From assembly GCA_018268105.1 (NCBI GenBank), contig JAFDXG010000076.1, forward strand, positions 1-64,000: 64,000 nt of DNA, given 5' to 3'. The translations under genes and the position numbers were made by a program. Source of the stretch: Bacteroidota bacterium (GTDB lineage: Bacteria; Bacteroidota; Bacteroidia; Chitinophagales; Chitinophagaceae). The notes beneath the pieces are model-generated. The model had not been told where the DNA came from. It searched no databases and saw nothing but the letters and a program-made list of their open reading frames with translations. Shown here piece by piece: positions 1 through 8,900 of this stretch (its first letter is position 1; every line of letters starts with the position of its first letter).

Positions 1-86
1 TAGGCGGTTTTCATTTGTTCCTCAATATTCACCTGGATGATACGGTCGCTATCGCTGGTTTCGTGGGGCGTAATGTTCTCTTCCAT
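1..86 (-). CDS. gyrA: DNA gyrase subunit A, N-terminal fragment (cut by window edge)
   Basis: Only the first 28 codons are inside the window; the gene continues past position 1. The reading begins MEENITPHETSDSDR and runs into IIQVNIEEQMKTA. The segment 'VNIEEQMKTAY' is the familiar start of GyrA, just before the YSMSVI stretch that leads to the catalytic domain. GyrA is the DNA-cleaving subunit of gyrase, which introduces negative supercoils using ATP. The short variable acidic N-terminus ahead of the conserved part is normal for Bacteroidota. The start is the first ATG in an open frame, about 50 bases downstream of a -7-like box. Confidence rests on a short but characteristic motif. Confidence 0.8.
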   Translation of the reverse strand, partial: MEENITPHETSDSDRIIQVNIEEQMKTA

Positions 87-138
87 AATGCTTTTTCCCT
101 GTTCTGAACTTTAAAGTATATATTATAAAAAATACCCG

Positions 139-146
139 CAAATGTA
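139..146 (-). promoter_or_regulatory. Candidate -7 box for gyrA
   Basis: On the minus strand this reads TACATTTG, a full match to the Bacteroidota -7 consensus TAnnTTTG. It lies about 50 bases upstream of the gyrA ATG. A good TTTG -33 element is not present at the usual distance; TTAG occurs 22 bases upstream instead. The position suits a primary promoter, but an eight-base AT-rich match alone is weak. Confidence 0.35.
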
Positions 147-399
147 CCACATTCACAGCGCTTTTCGTCTAAAATTATCGGTTTATTACGTGCTTTTTAT
201 CCACTTATGTGTATATCGGAAAAGTAAAATGGGACGAGACCTTCGGTGTTTATAAAATTTGTGAACAATAATAGATATTTATGCTCCTGAAGTACTTAGA
301 AAAACCAACATTCTGGTTAAGTGAAAGTCCATTGTACTGGTATGAAGTAATAACCTCTATATTAGCCCCAAATTTTAAAAAACATTACCTTGGTCTATT

Positions 400-426
400 A
401 TTCCGAAAATCCCGGAATTTTTTTTT
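400..426 (+). terminator. Terminator-like hairpin just before the ClC start codon
   Basis: ATTCCG (400-405) pairs with CGGAAT (413-418) across a 7-base loop, followed by a run of nine T (418-426). This is the form of a weak intrinsic terminator on the plus strand. It ends only seven bases before the ATG at 434, so it lies in the ClC leader and not behind any visible upstream plus-strand gene. It could act as an attenuator or simply be chance in AT-rich DNA. Confidence 0.35.
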
Positions 427-433
427 ATAAAGA

Positions 434-2224
434 ATGCATACTAAAATCCTGAGATATCTTGTTTCATTTAACGATTTGCGCAAAAGGAGAATCTCCAAAA
501 CCAACTTTTTAATTCTTGCAGCAGCGGTAACGGGTATTCTCGGTGGTATTGCATCTTCCCTGTTAAAAGAGCTCACCCATCTCATTGCCGATTTTTTACA
601 AAATGATTTTCACTGGAAGTACAAATATTTTCTCTATCTCTTCTTTCCGCTCATTGGTATTTTTCTTGCATTTTTATATGTTCGAACTTTTATCAGACGC
701 AGTAAATTTCAACATGGCATACCCGCGATCATGAATAGTATTGCGCGTAATTCCAGCAAACTTGATATTCACAATGTCTATAGCCAGGTTATTACCAGCG
801 CACTCACTGTGGGGCTTGGAGGTTCTGCAGGACTGGAAGCACCTGCAGTAGCAAGCGGTTCGGCCATAGGCTCCAACATTGGGAAATACTTTGGACTAAG
901 TTACCGCGAAACTACTTTGTTGTTAGCTTGTGGTGCAGCAGCAGGAATTTCTGGCGCTTTTAACGGGCCAATTGCGGGAATGGTATTTGCCATTGAAGTA
1001 ATCCTCCCCGAATTTTCAATTCCTGCGGTTGTTCCTTTATTGATTTCTTCTGCATTTGCATCTGTCATATCAAAACTTATTTATGATAAGCCGCTCTTTG
1101 CTTTAGTAACCAAAGACTGGACAGTAGAGGCATTTTGGTATTATCTTGCTTTTGGTCTTCTCGTTGGTTTGTATTCTGTTTTTTATAGCAGACTCAACAG
1201 GTATCTCTTTATTTCCTTTGATAAAATAAAAAGCAAATACAATAAAATATGGGTGGGGGGTATTGCACTTGGTGTCATGATTGCACTACTTCCGGCGCTC
1301 TATGGCGAAGGGTATATCACTATCCAAAAACTTCTCGATGGCGATTATCAGTCATTAATTACTAACAGTCTTTTTTCTCAATTCAGTGGTATTCCCTGGG
1401 CAATCTTTCTCATTGGGGCATTTTCGGTGGTAGGGAAATCATTTGCCAGCATTATCACCATGGCCAGCGGGGGCAATGGAGGCATGTTTGGTCCCAGTGT
1501 GGTGGTAGGTGGTTTGCTGGGTTTCATTTTTTCCTTTGGGCTCAATCTCACTGGTATGGTGCATTTGAATATCACCAATTTTATTATTGCGGGCATGGCT
1601 GCATCTGTCAGTGGAGTGATGCATGCTCCACTCACCGGCGTTTTCTTAGCAGCAGAAATTACCGGAGGCTATGTATTGATGGTACCACTGATGATTGTTT
1701 CTGCTTTTTCTTATTTTATCAACAAAGGAATTTTAAAATACTCTATCTATACAAGAGTACTTGCCGACCAGGGGACATTATCATCATTTGAAAATAAAGA
1801 TAATAGTGTACTCGAAAGTATAAAACTGAAATACCTGGTAGAAAAAGATTTCGTCATTCTTCGACCCAATGATACACCCGAAGGCAGGAAAAAAGATATC
1901 GTTCACACACATAGAAATGTATTTCCTGTAGTGAATGAAACGGGTTTTCTGAACGGTCTTATTTACAGCGACCACCTGTTGGAACTTTTGATAAGCAATC
2001 AACCTGAAGACCGTACACGACTGGCAAAGGATATCGCACAACCGGCTCAGAAAGTAATTTCAATAAATACACCAATGGCAGAAGTAATGCAAATTATGGA
2101 CAGCCAGGATCTGCGTGTTATACCTGTCACTGATATGGAAGGGAAATATATCGGTTTTGTAACCAAGAATAGTATTTTTAATAAATATCGCAGTATATTA
2201 ACCCGACAAGAGGATTATTTGTAA
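434..2224 (+). CDS. ClC-family chloride channel/antiporter with C-terminal CBS pair
   Basis: The 596-residue protein has about ten hydrophobic segments over residues 25-440 followed by a soluble tail. The ClC signatures are present: HGIP near residue 94, GSAGLEAP near 130-137 with the gating glutamate at about 135, and GGNGGMFGPS near 350. Residues about 455-590 read as two CBS motifs (for example VIPVTDMEGKYIGFV), which usually bind adenine nucleotides and regulate the pore. ClC proteins move Cl- or exchange Cl- for H+ across the inner membrane; channel and antiporter cannot be told apart here with certainty. The gene stands alone, convergent with the acpS operon. The ATG at 434 is the first in the frame and gives a normal length. 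Confidence 0.9.
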   Translation: MHTKILRYLVSFNDLRKRRISKTNFLILAAAVTGILGGIASSLLKELTHLIADFLQNDFHWKYKYFLYLFFPLIGIFLAFLYVRTFIRRSKFQHGIPAIMNSIARNSSKLDIHNVYSQVITSALTVGLGGSAGLEAPAVASGSAIGSNIGKYFGLSYRETTLLLACGAAAGISGAFNGPIAGMVFAIEVILPEFSIPAVVPLLISSAFASVISKLIYDKPLFALVTKDWTVEAFWYYLAFGLLVGLYSVFYSRLNRYLFISFDKIKSKYNKIWVGGIALGVMIALLPALYGEGYITIQKLLDGDYQSLITNSLFSQFSGIPWAIFLIGAFSVVGKSFASIITMASGGNGGMFGPSVVVGGLLGFIFSFGLNLTGMVHLNITNFIIAGMAASVSGVMHAPLTGVFLAAEITGGYVLMVPLMIVSAFSYFINKGILKYSIYTRVLADQGTLSSFENKDNSVLESIKLKYLVEKDFVILRPNDTPEGRKKDIVHTHRNVFPVVNETGFLNGLIYSDHLLELLISNQPEDRTRLAKDIAQPAQKVISINTPMAEVMQIMDSQDLRVIPVTDMEGKYIGFVTKNSIFNKYRSILTRQEDYL

Positions 2225-2277
2225 AATTTACATTCCCCCACTGCCAGTTTTTTTTCTCAAGTGTTACTCTGAATCTA

Positions 2278-2311
2278 TAAAAAAGTCTGTAAGATGAGAC
2301 GTACAGGTCTT
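2278..2311 (-). terminator. Possible terminator of the acpS operon
   Basis: Read on the minus strand, CTGTA (306-302 side) pairs with TACAG, extended by an AAG/CTT helix with a small internal loop, and a T-run follows (six A on the plus strand, 2279-2284). It lies about 60 bases beyond the acpS stop codon. The helix is short and imperfect, so this is a modest call. Confidence 0.35.
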
Positions 2312-2374
2312 CAAACAGCACAACGTCCGGGCTAAGTGAAAGATACCGGCAGAAACAGTTATACAATTCATTCA

Positions 2375-2749
2375 TCAACCTTCTATAATCACAACTGCAA
2401 TAGCCATACCACCTGTGTGTGAAAGTGAAACCTGGATATTTTCCTGTTGTAAATAGCTGAGCGTATCGGAAGTGGCGCCTAAAAGACGTATATTTGGTTT
2501 GCCGGATGCATCATTATATACTTCTACTTCATGAAAAGCAGTACCATTTTTCCAGCCGGTACCAATGGCTTTAAAAAATGCCTCTTTAGCGGCGAACCTT
2601 GCAGCATAATGCTCAAACTTGTTGGCTCTGGTTTCGCAATATTCAATTTCGGAAGGAGAAAAAACCAATTCACGAAACCCCTTCTCCTTACCAATTGAAT
2701 TGGCAATACGGCCGACTTCAGCAATATCAGTTCCCAGACCTTTAATCAT
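2375..2749 (-). CDS. acpS: Holo-[acyl-carrier-protein] synthase
   Basis: This enzyme transfers 4'-phosphopantetheine from CoA to a serine of acyl carrier proteins, activating them for fatty acid or polyketide synthesis. At 124 residues it has the usual AcpS length. The metal-binding aspartate sits in GLGTDIAEV (Asp8) and the second signature is FAAKEAFFKAIGTG (residues 52-65, with Glu56). The start codon overlaps the stop of the upstream C45-type gene by four bases (ATGA), which suggests translational coupling. Being last in a run of lipid/polyene genes, it may activate the carrier proteins of that pathway as well as the housekeeping ACP. Whether it is the cell's only AcpS cannot be judged here. 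Confidence 0.92.
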   Translation of the reverse strand: MIKGLGTDIAEVGRIANSIGKEKGFRELVFSPSEIEYCETRANKFEHYAARFAAKEAFFKAIGTGWKNGTAFHEVEVYNDASGKPNIRLLGATSDTLSYLQQENIQVSLSHTGGMAIAVVIIEG

Positions 2750-4419
2750 TTTATTCTGGTTGTTTTTTTTATTTCCGCCATCTGTTTTTTGACATACTCA
2801 ACTTCATTTACTGTCGCAATTTCTCTGGTAAGTGCCTGTGCATAATATTGCTCCGCTCTTTTAAGTTCTCCTTTTTTGTAGCAATAATCTCCCGCCAGTA
2901 TGTATGCATGATAGAACCGGGGGTTATTAACAACGAGACTGTCTGGGTTGATACGCTCACCATTTTTCACCATATGCGCATACTCCCGGTATTTTTGAAA
3001 CTGCTGAAATTGTTTAGTCTCCAAAAAACTGTCGGGGGGTATTGTCAGGGTGCTATCATACAACTCCCGGTTTTCACTCAACCCACGAAGAGAAAATATT
3101 TTATGCAGGTCATACGCTACAAATTCGCCAAGTTGCCAGGGAGAAGTAGACACCCATACTAACAGCTTCTTTGGCTCAAAAATTATAGCATGGTGGGCAA
3201 TCAACTGGTTCATGGCTTTTTCATTACCCAAACCTATATCGGCATCATGCAAACCTTTGCGGTCGCGAAGTATGGCCGCTGTTTTTTGTACAGTATTCTT
3301 TCCGTATTCTTTCATTAGTTCCTGCAGGCGTTCGTAACGGTATTCAGAAGCGCTATTTGCCATTTGTTCAATATTAGGCGCAGAACCGGCCAACAACTTT
3401 CCCTGAAAGTGGTTGGAACATGCAATTTGATCTGATTGCGGATCGTATACATCAAGGGTATCCGGTGTTTTCTCAATAATCACTGCTTTATTATCGGCTG
3501 CCGAACCTATAAGAAACGATTCGGAAACAAACATAGTTCGTTGATGAGCTATAGCTATAGCTTCTGATATATTGGCGGCGTATTGAAGCATCTCTCTTGC
3601 CACCAACGATACAGGCGTAGCCGAACCGGAAGGGATACTGCTTTTGGCAGCGTTGATAGTTACCGTTAACCCCTTCTCATTCATGCCGGATACCACACCA
3701 ATAAATCCGCCCCAGGTTACACTCATGAATTTATACCCGACGGCAGGGTTTTCAAATGAAACAATTTTATTTTTTGCAAAATCATCACCAACATAAAAAT
3801 CGAAATTCCTCCCAATAATCATTTCACTATCCTGTGAAGCATTGTTCCATGTACCAAAAGATGTACATCCTACGAGTGCCATATTCTGCAAGGCATGCCC
3901 GATATCGTGTGCCGCATGATAATTTAATATACGCTGGTAATTTGTACCTATATAATTATACTTTTCAGAAGCTGAAGTTGAAATTCCATAAATCTCTTTC
4001 TTGTATTCTTCTGTTATATTTTTATCGAGGTTGCGGTTAAACCACCCGATTACATATTTCAGAAAATGCAGGTAAGTTGTTGAAGGAATCATTTTTCTGA
4101 TCTCTGCATTGAAATAGTCTTCCTGGCTTGTTACCAATTCTTTTGACAATTTGCCGTTTACCACTCCCCTTTCAAATGGCTGACCTTCGGTGTACATTTC
4201 AAACAAACCCGAATTACTTTTTCTGAACCAGTTGTTGCCAATGGTATAAAAACCATTGCCATGATCCGCTCTTTGCCAGTTAAGACTTGAAAAATCAGCA
4301 ATTGCGGGAGGATCGGTTTTACTGACATACACTATATATCCAAATCCAAACAGCAACACTACAATCAGGAATACTACTATATACAGCAGCCATTTACCTA
4401 TTTTTTTCAACCTGTGCAT
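2746..4419 (-). CDS. C45-type autoproteolytic acyltransferase/hydrolase, membrane-anchored
   Basis: The 557-residue protein begins with a basic patch and one transmembrane helix (residues 10-32), so the rest probably faces the periplasm. Residues 184-188 read GCTSF: a Gly-Cys pair matching the self-cleavage site of the penicillin acyltransferase (C45) and choloylglycine hydrolase families, where the freed N-terminal cysteine (Cys185) is the nucleophile. GRNFDF follows near residue 203, as in these families. The C-terminus (about 490-540) carries a TPR-like helix pair (KKGELKRAEQYYAQAL). It overlaps the upstream oxidoreductase by 26 bases and acpS by four. Relatives occur in flexirubin and aryl-polyene loci, where an acyl transfer or ester-hydrolysis step is likely; the substrate is not known from sequence. 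Confidence 0.8.
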   Translation of the reverse strand: MHRLKKIGKWLLYIVVFLIVVLLFGFGYIVYVSKTDPPAIADFSSLNWQRADHGNGFYTIGNNWFRKSNSGLFEMYTEGQPFERGVVNGKLSKELVTSQEDYFNAEIRKMIPSTTYLHFLKYVIGWFNRNLDKNITEEYKKEIYGISTSASEKYNYIGTNYQRILNYHAAHDIGHALQNMALVGCTSFGTWNNASQDSEMIIGRNFDFYVGDDFAKNKIVSFENPAVGYKFMSVTWGGFIGVVSGMNEKGLTVTINAAKSSIPSGSATPVSLVAREMLQYAANISEAIAIAHQRTMFVSESFLIGSAADNKAVIIEKTPDTLDVYDPQSDQIACSNHFQGKLLAGSAPNIEQMANSASEYRYERLQELMKEYGKNTVQKTAAILRDRKGLHDADIGLGNEKAMNQLIAHHAIIFEPKKLLVWVSTSPWQLGEFVAYDLHKIFSLRGLSENRELYDSTLTIPPDSFLETKQFQQFQKYREYAHMVKNGERINPDSLVVNNPRFYHAYILAGDYCYKKGELKRAEQYYAQALTREIATVNEVEYVKKQMAEIKKTTRIK

Positions 4420-5929
4420 TTTTTATTTTTTCTACTATTTCTTCACTCTCCAGCAGTGTTATACAGGTCAGCAGGCTACTGATAGTGGAGCCCAGCACAC
4501 CATGAATATTAATATTTTGCCCGGTAAGATACAGGTTTTGCACTTTGGTCCTGGGCGAAATAAAAGTTTTCAAAGGATCTTTATAATCTTTGGCAATACC
4601 ATACAAAGATCCGTCATAATTACCAATATAGTCACGGTAAGACAATGGTGTAGATGTAGTATAAGATACGATACAGTCTTTTAAACCTGGGAACCGTTCT
4701 TCGACCTTATCAATCAATATGCCGGCTTTATAACGCTTGAATGCTTCATAACTTTCGCCCCGCTCATTTTCGAACAACACAGTATTAAAAGTATCCTGCC
4801 AGGGTGCTACCTCATCATAGCGCATATATGCAAATATGGTCATAGCCTTAGCAAACTCTTCCGTTTGGGATGCAGGCGGAAGAAAGATGGCATAGCCCAG
4901 CGGCCAGTTATCTTCGTTGTATTCTGTCAGGTTCCAAATCTCACCTTCTCTATGGTAATAGTAATTATGCTTCAGGTACCTGAAACTATCTTTTTTTAAA
5001 ACAAGATGAACTAAAAAAGAAGAAATAGTATGGGGTAAATTCCTAAGGCGGTTGCGATATACTTTTCTTATTATATCGGAGCTTATCAGTTCCATAGTTT
5101 TTGAAGGGTGAATATTGGAAATAAATTTATCGGCATAAAATTTTCGTCCATCTATGGTTTCGGCATATATAGCACGGTCGCCTTCCACATGAATTTTCTG
5201 TACATCGCAATGCCGAAGGATATCTCCACCGAGATTACGGATATTAGCGGAGAGTATTTTACCAATCTGCGAACCACCGTTAATACATTTCCAGGCGCTT
5301 TCAATATAACTGTTAACAATGAGCGCATGTACATAAAAAGGGGTTTCATAAGGTATGCCAACATATAAAGCGTTGTTCCCTACCAATACCGCCTGAAGTT
5401 TTTTATTTCCGGTAAGAGATTCAATTACAGTGCGGGTATCTTCTGTAAGCGCTTCCGCTTTCTCTTCGTATAAACCTTTAGTTCTTAAATTATATAATGG
5501 AAATTTTGTGCAGACAGTTTTAACTTTTTTACAATAATTTCTTAATGCTGTTTCTTCCTCCGGAAAATCTTTTAGCAATTGCTTTACAAAATTTTCATAG
5601 CCCTGTGCCAGCCGGTATTCATGTATATCATTCCCTATGATAATCCTGTCAAAACCATCCTCGTCCATGCGTTGCAATTTCAATTTGTCCATCACGCCGA
5701 GGTAATCGAATATCTGGTAGAGATTCTGACCTTTATCCAATCCGCCGATATAATGCACTCCAGAGTCAAAAATTGTTTTATCCCGCGCAAAAGTCTGCAG
5801 GCTACCCCCAATCTGTTTGTTTTTTTCAAGCACAGCAACTCTTAAGCCCTCTTTAGCGAGCAGGTTGCCGCAAACCAAACCGCCAATACCGCTTCCAATG
5901 ATCACAATATCATATTTCAATGCTGTCAT
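4394..5929 (-). CDS. CrtI/phytoene-desaturase-like FAD-dependent oxidoreductase
   Basis: The N-terminus carries the dinucleotide-binding fold: IIGSGIGGLVCG at residues 10-21, then VLEKNKQIGG at about 34-43, typical of the phytoene desaturase and all-trans-retinol saturase families. The C-terminus has the second FAD contact, LYLTGQNINIHGVLG (about 475-489). At 511 residues the length is normal. There is no phytoene synthase nearby, so carotenoid synthesis is not indicated. In this operon the enzyme more likely acts on a polyene or lipid intermediate. It overlaps the upstream MMPL fusion gene by 20 bases and the downstream C45 gene by 26, evidence for one transcript with coupled translation. 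Confidence 0.85.
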   Translation of the reverse strand: MTALKYDIVIIGSGIGGLVCGNLLAKEGLRVAVLEKNKQIGGSLQTFARDKTIFDSGVHYIGGLDKGQNLYQIFDYLGVMDKLKLQRMDEDGFDRIIIGNDIHEYRLAQGYENFVKQLLKDFPEEETALRNYCKKVKTVCTKFPLYNLRTKGLYEEKAEALTEDTRTVIESLTGNKKLQAVLVGNNALYVGIPYETPFYVHALIVNSYIESAWKCINGGSQIGKILSANIRNLGGDILRHCDVQKIHVEGDRAIYAETIDGRKFYADKFISNIHPSKTMELISSDIIRKVYRNRLRNLPHTISSFLVHLVLKKDSFRYLKHNYYYHREGEIWNLTEYNEDNWPLGYAIFLPPASQTEEFAKAMTIFAYMRYDEVAPWQDTFNTVLFENERGESYEAFKRYKAGILIDKVEERFPGLKDCIVSYTTSTPLSYRDYIGNYDGSLYGIAKDYKDPLKTFISPRTKVQNLYLTGQNINIHGVLGSTISSLLTCITLLESEEIVEKIKNAQVEKNR

Positions 5930-8900
5930 TTTGCTTTTTTCTTAGTACAAAGATCACATTTGAAGTATATTTTGTTTCATCTATTTCTGTACATTCCATA
6001 TCATTGGCAACAGCTATATTACGAATCATAGACCCCGACAGGAATGACAAGCCCAAATCTGTAGTTTTATTAAATGCAAATACTTTAGTAGAGAAAAATT
6101 CTGTAAGCTTTGTGCCGCTATGTTTTTTCTTTTCTTTATCTCCATCGCGGATGATGAGCACCCCTTCCGCAGAAAGACTTTGAATAGCTTTTTGCAGCAC
6201 CTGCTCCTGTTCACCTTCGTGCAGATAGTGCAGCATGTCTGCCATGATAATGCCATCATACTTTTCAAAATCGTACTTTAATATATCTGCATGTATAAAC
6301 CGGATACCTTCATCTTTACTGAAACAATGATTAGCAACTATTGTTTTTTCTTCATCATAATCTATTCCGGTGAAATCCCGCTGCGGGGCTGCAAAATGCA
6401 GCATATACGACATGAAACCATAACCACATCCGGCATCTAAAAATTTACCCTGAACAGGTAGTAGATTGTGAAACACCTGGTAGTCTTTTTCAAGTCTTAC
6501 CTTTACCCGCATATACCATTCCATTACCGGGCCCTTGTAAATATAATTGTAAAACAATTTTTCTCTGAACCAGCGGGGTTGCTCAAGTGAGGTTTTCCAT
6601 TCATTAAATTTATCTCGAAAATATTTTCCTATTTTTTTGGATCTTTCGGTATAGTTAGTCCCGAATGAGTCATCATCAGAAGTAATGCGTGGCAAAAAGC
6701 GAATATTGATATGTCCGTCTTTTAGCATCATATCTCCTTTGCTCAGTGTGTAGCCCGTACCATGAATCATTACAGGCAAAATATCTGCATTAAGTTGTTC
6801 TGCTAGGAGGAATGCCCCTTTATGAAAACGTTTCATAAATCCGGCTGATGACCTGGTACCTTCAGGAAATATTACGATGGAATAGCCCTGCTTCATTTTT
6901 TCACTCATTTTTTCCATACTCTTTTCTGCACCGTCTGACACAGAATAATAATCTGCCATCCGCACCACTGCACCGGACACCGGAGCTGACCGCACTTTGT
7001 CATTAGTAAGTACAATGATTGCAGGGTGCATCATCATCATTACAAAATTATCCAGCCCCGACTGATGATTGCATATCAACACTGCCGGCTTTTTGAAGTT
7101 CTCTCCGTGAGGGTTGAAAATAGTTTTCTTCACATTACTCATTATATAAATGAGCGATTTAGAAAATGTAGCAATAGCAATATGATAAAAGTATTTCCCT
7201 TTTTCTTTGTTAAATGGATTGCACCTTACGAGCAGGAAACCTATACCCGCAAGTATCATACTGCCACCGATAAACCATACCTGCGAAAAAACGGTTTTGA
7301 AAAAAGACATTGCCGTCCAGGGATATAACCCCTTCTTCGTTCTGTTGGTAATCAGCAAAGAAAACAACCAGGGGATGAATACCTGTGCCATCAGCACAAC
7401 ACACAGGATACCCACAACAGATATAGCTGCGATAGAGCGCAATGCCGGATGTTGAGCAAAAATCAATACACCGAGGCCAACAATGGTAGTGATAGCTGAC
7501 AGCAGAATAGAGGATTTGAAAGAAGAAAGATTTTTAGAACCGGTACGATATTCCTGCAGCAGCCCGTCCATAATAAATATGCTGTAATCGTCGCCAAGCC
7601 CAAAAATAAGAGTAGATACTATGATATTGATGATATTGAATTTGATTCCGAATATCCCCATCAAACCTAATATCCAAATCCAGCTCAGCATCATTGGCAA
7701 AAAGGCAATCAGAGTTAATTCAATTCTCCCATAAGTAATCCATAAAATAACAAATACAAGCAAAGATGTAATCAATGCGATATTGGTAAAATCAGCATTG
7801 ATAAGTTCTACAAATTTTTCTGTAAGATATTGTCGGTCCAGTACTGTTATTGCCGGTTCACTGCCAAATACATTATATACCTCTTTTTTATGCTGCGGTG
7901 GTACTTTTACAAGCGTAACTACTGTAGCATGATCTGGAAATTCGGTAATATAATCATCAAGAAAAGTTTTACGGAGTTGTTGCGCCGTTGCTGTATCAGT
8001 GGTAACATAATTTTCATTTAGCTTTGCAGCAAATACATTGAATGCCGAAGCACTATAACCCAAAACCCGCCCTTTTTCATTCAGTATTTGTAATAATGTT
8101 TCTTTTTTCTGGGATGTCCAATAATTTTTCCATCGGTTAATCCTAACTTTTTGCAGCGAATCAGATATGATCAATGTGGAGACACCAGAATATTTACTGA
8201 TAATATTACTGTCTTTAAGTTTTTCGATCTCAGCATTGAGCTTTTCGTTATTAACAAGGGCCTGATTTAAGTCATGTCCTTCTGCCACAATATAAACAGA
8301 TTGCAAAGTCGCTTCATTTATTTTGTTTAGTTTCTGCTGCGCCTCTTTCAATTGCTCAGGCATATAGTTCATATTATTCAAATCGGTTTCAAAACCCACA
8401 TACTGAGCAGCAATAGCAAAAAAAACTGTAAGCAAAAGGATTATGCCAATGAAGTACTTGTTACGATCGGGGCGCAGCATAGCAAGCCGGTCAATCCACG
8501 AATGTGATACAGTTTCAGCCGGATGTATTTCAAAATGCCGGCTCTTTTTAGACAGGTGAATGAAGTGCGGTAAAAATATCAGTGATGACAAAGCCGCGCC
8601 AATGAGGCTGAAACCGGCAAAGGTGCCAAGATCCTTCAGCATATCCGACTCGGCAAAGTTCAGGCAAAAGAACCCACCGATTGTAGTAAGACTCCCAAGA
8701 GTGAGCGGAAAGGAAAGGTCGGCAATAACTTTTTTGATATCGCCGGTATGACGGAAATGATTAAAAACATGCAGCGAATAATTTACGGCAATACCAAGTA
8801 TTACCGAACCTGTACCCACTGCAATTACCGAAATACTCCCGCGTACAAAGTAAACCATTGCCAGTGCAAATAAAGCGCCAGAGATCACCGGAATCATAAT

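Larger units (their letters stand above)
87..433. other. Intergenic region between divergent gyrA and ClC genes
   Basis: This 347-base spacer separates two divergently read genes and should hold promoters for both. I see the gyrA -7 candidate at 139-146 and a terminator-like hairpin at 400-426. No frame longer than about 20 codons looks coding, and no RNA gene is recognisable. Confidence 0.5.

Noticed and set aside
200..270. A roughly 20-codon frame starting GTG (VYIGKVKWDETFGVYK)
   Set aside because: Too short, no ribosome-binding site and no recognisable relative; protein-like look alone is not enough.
4394..5929. Carotenoid desaturase reading of the CrtI-like gene
   Set aside because: No phytoene synthase, cyclase or other carotenoid gene is nearby, and the operon context points to polyene or lipid modification.
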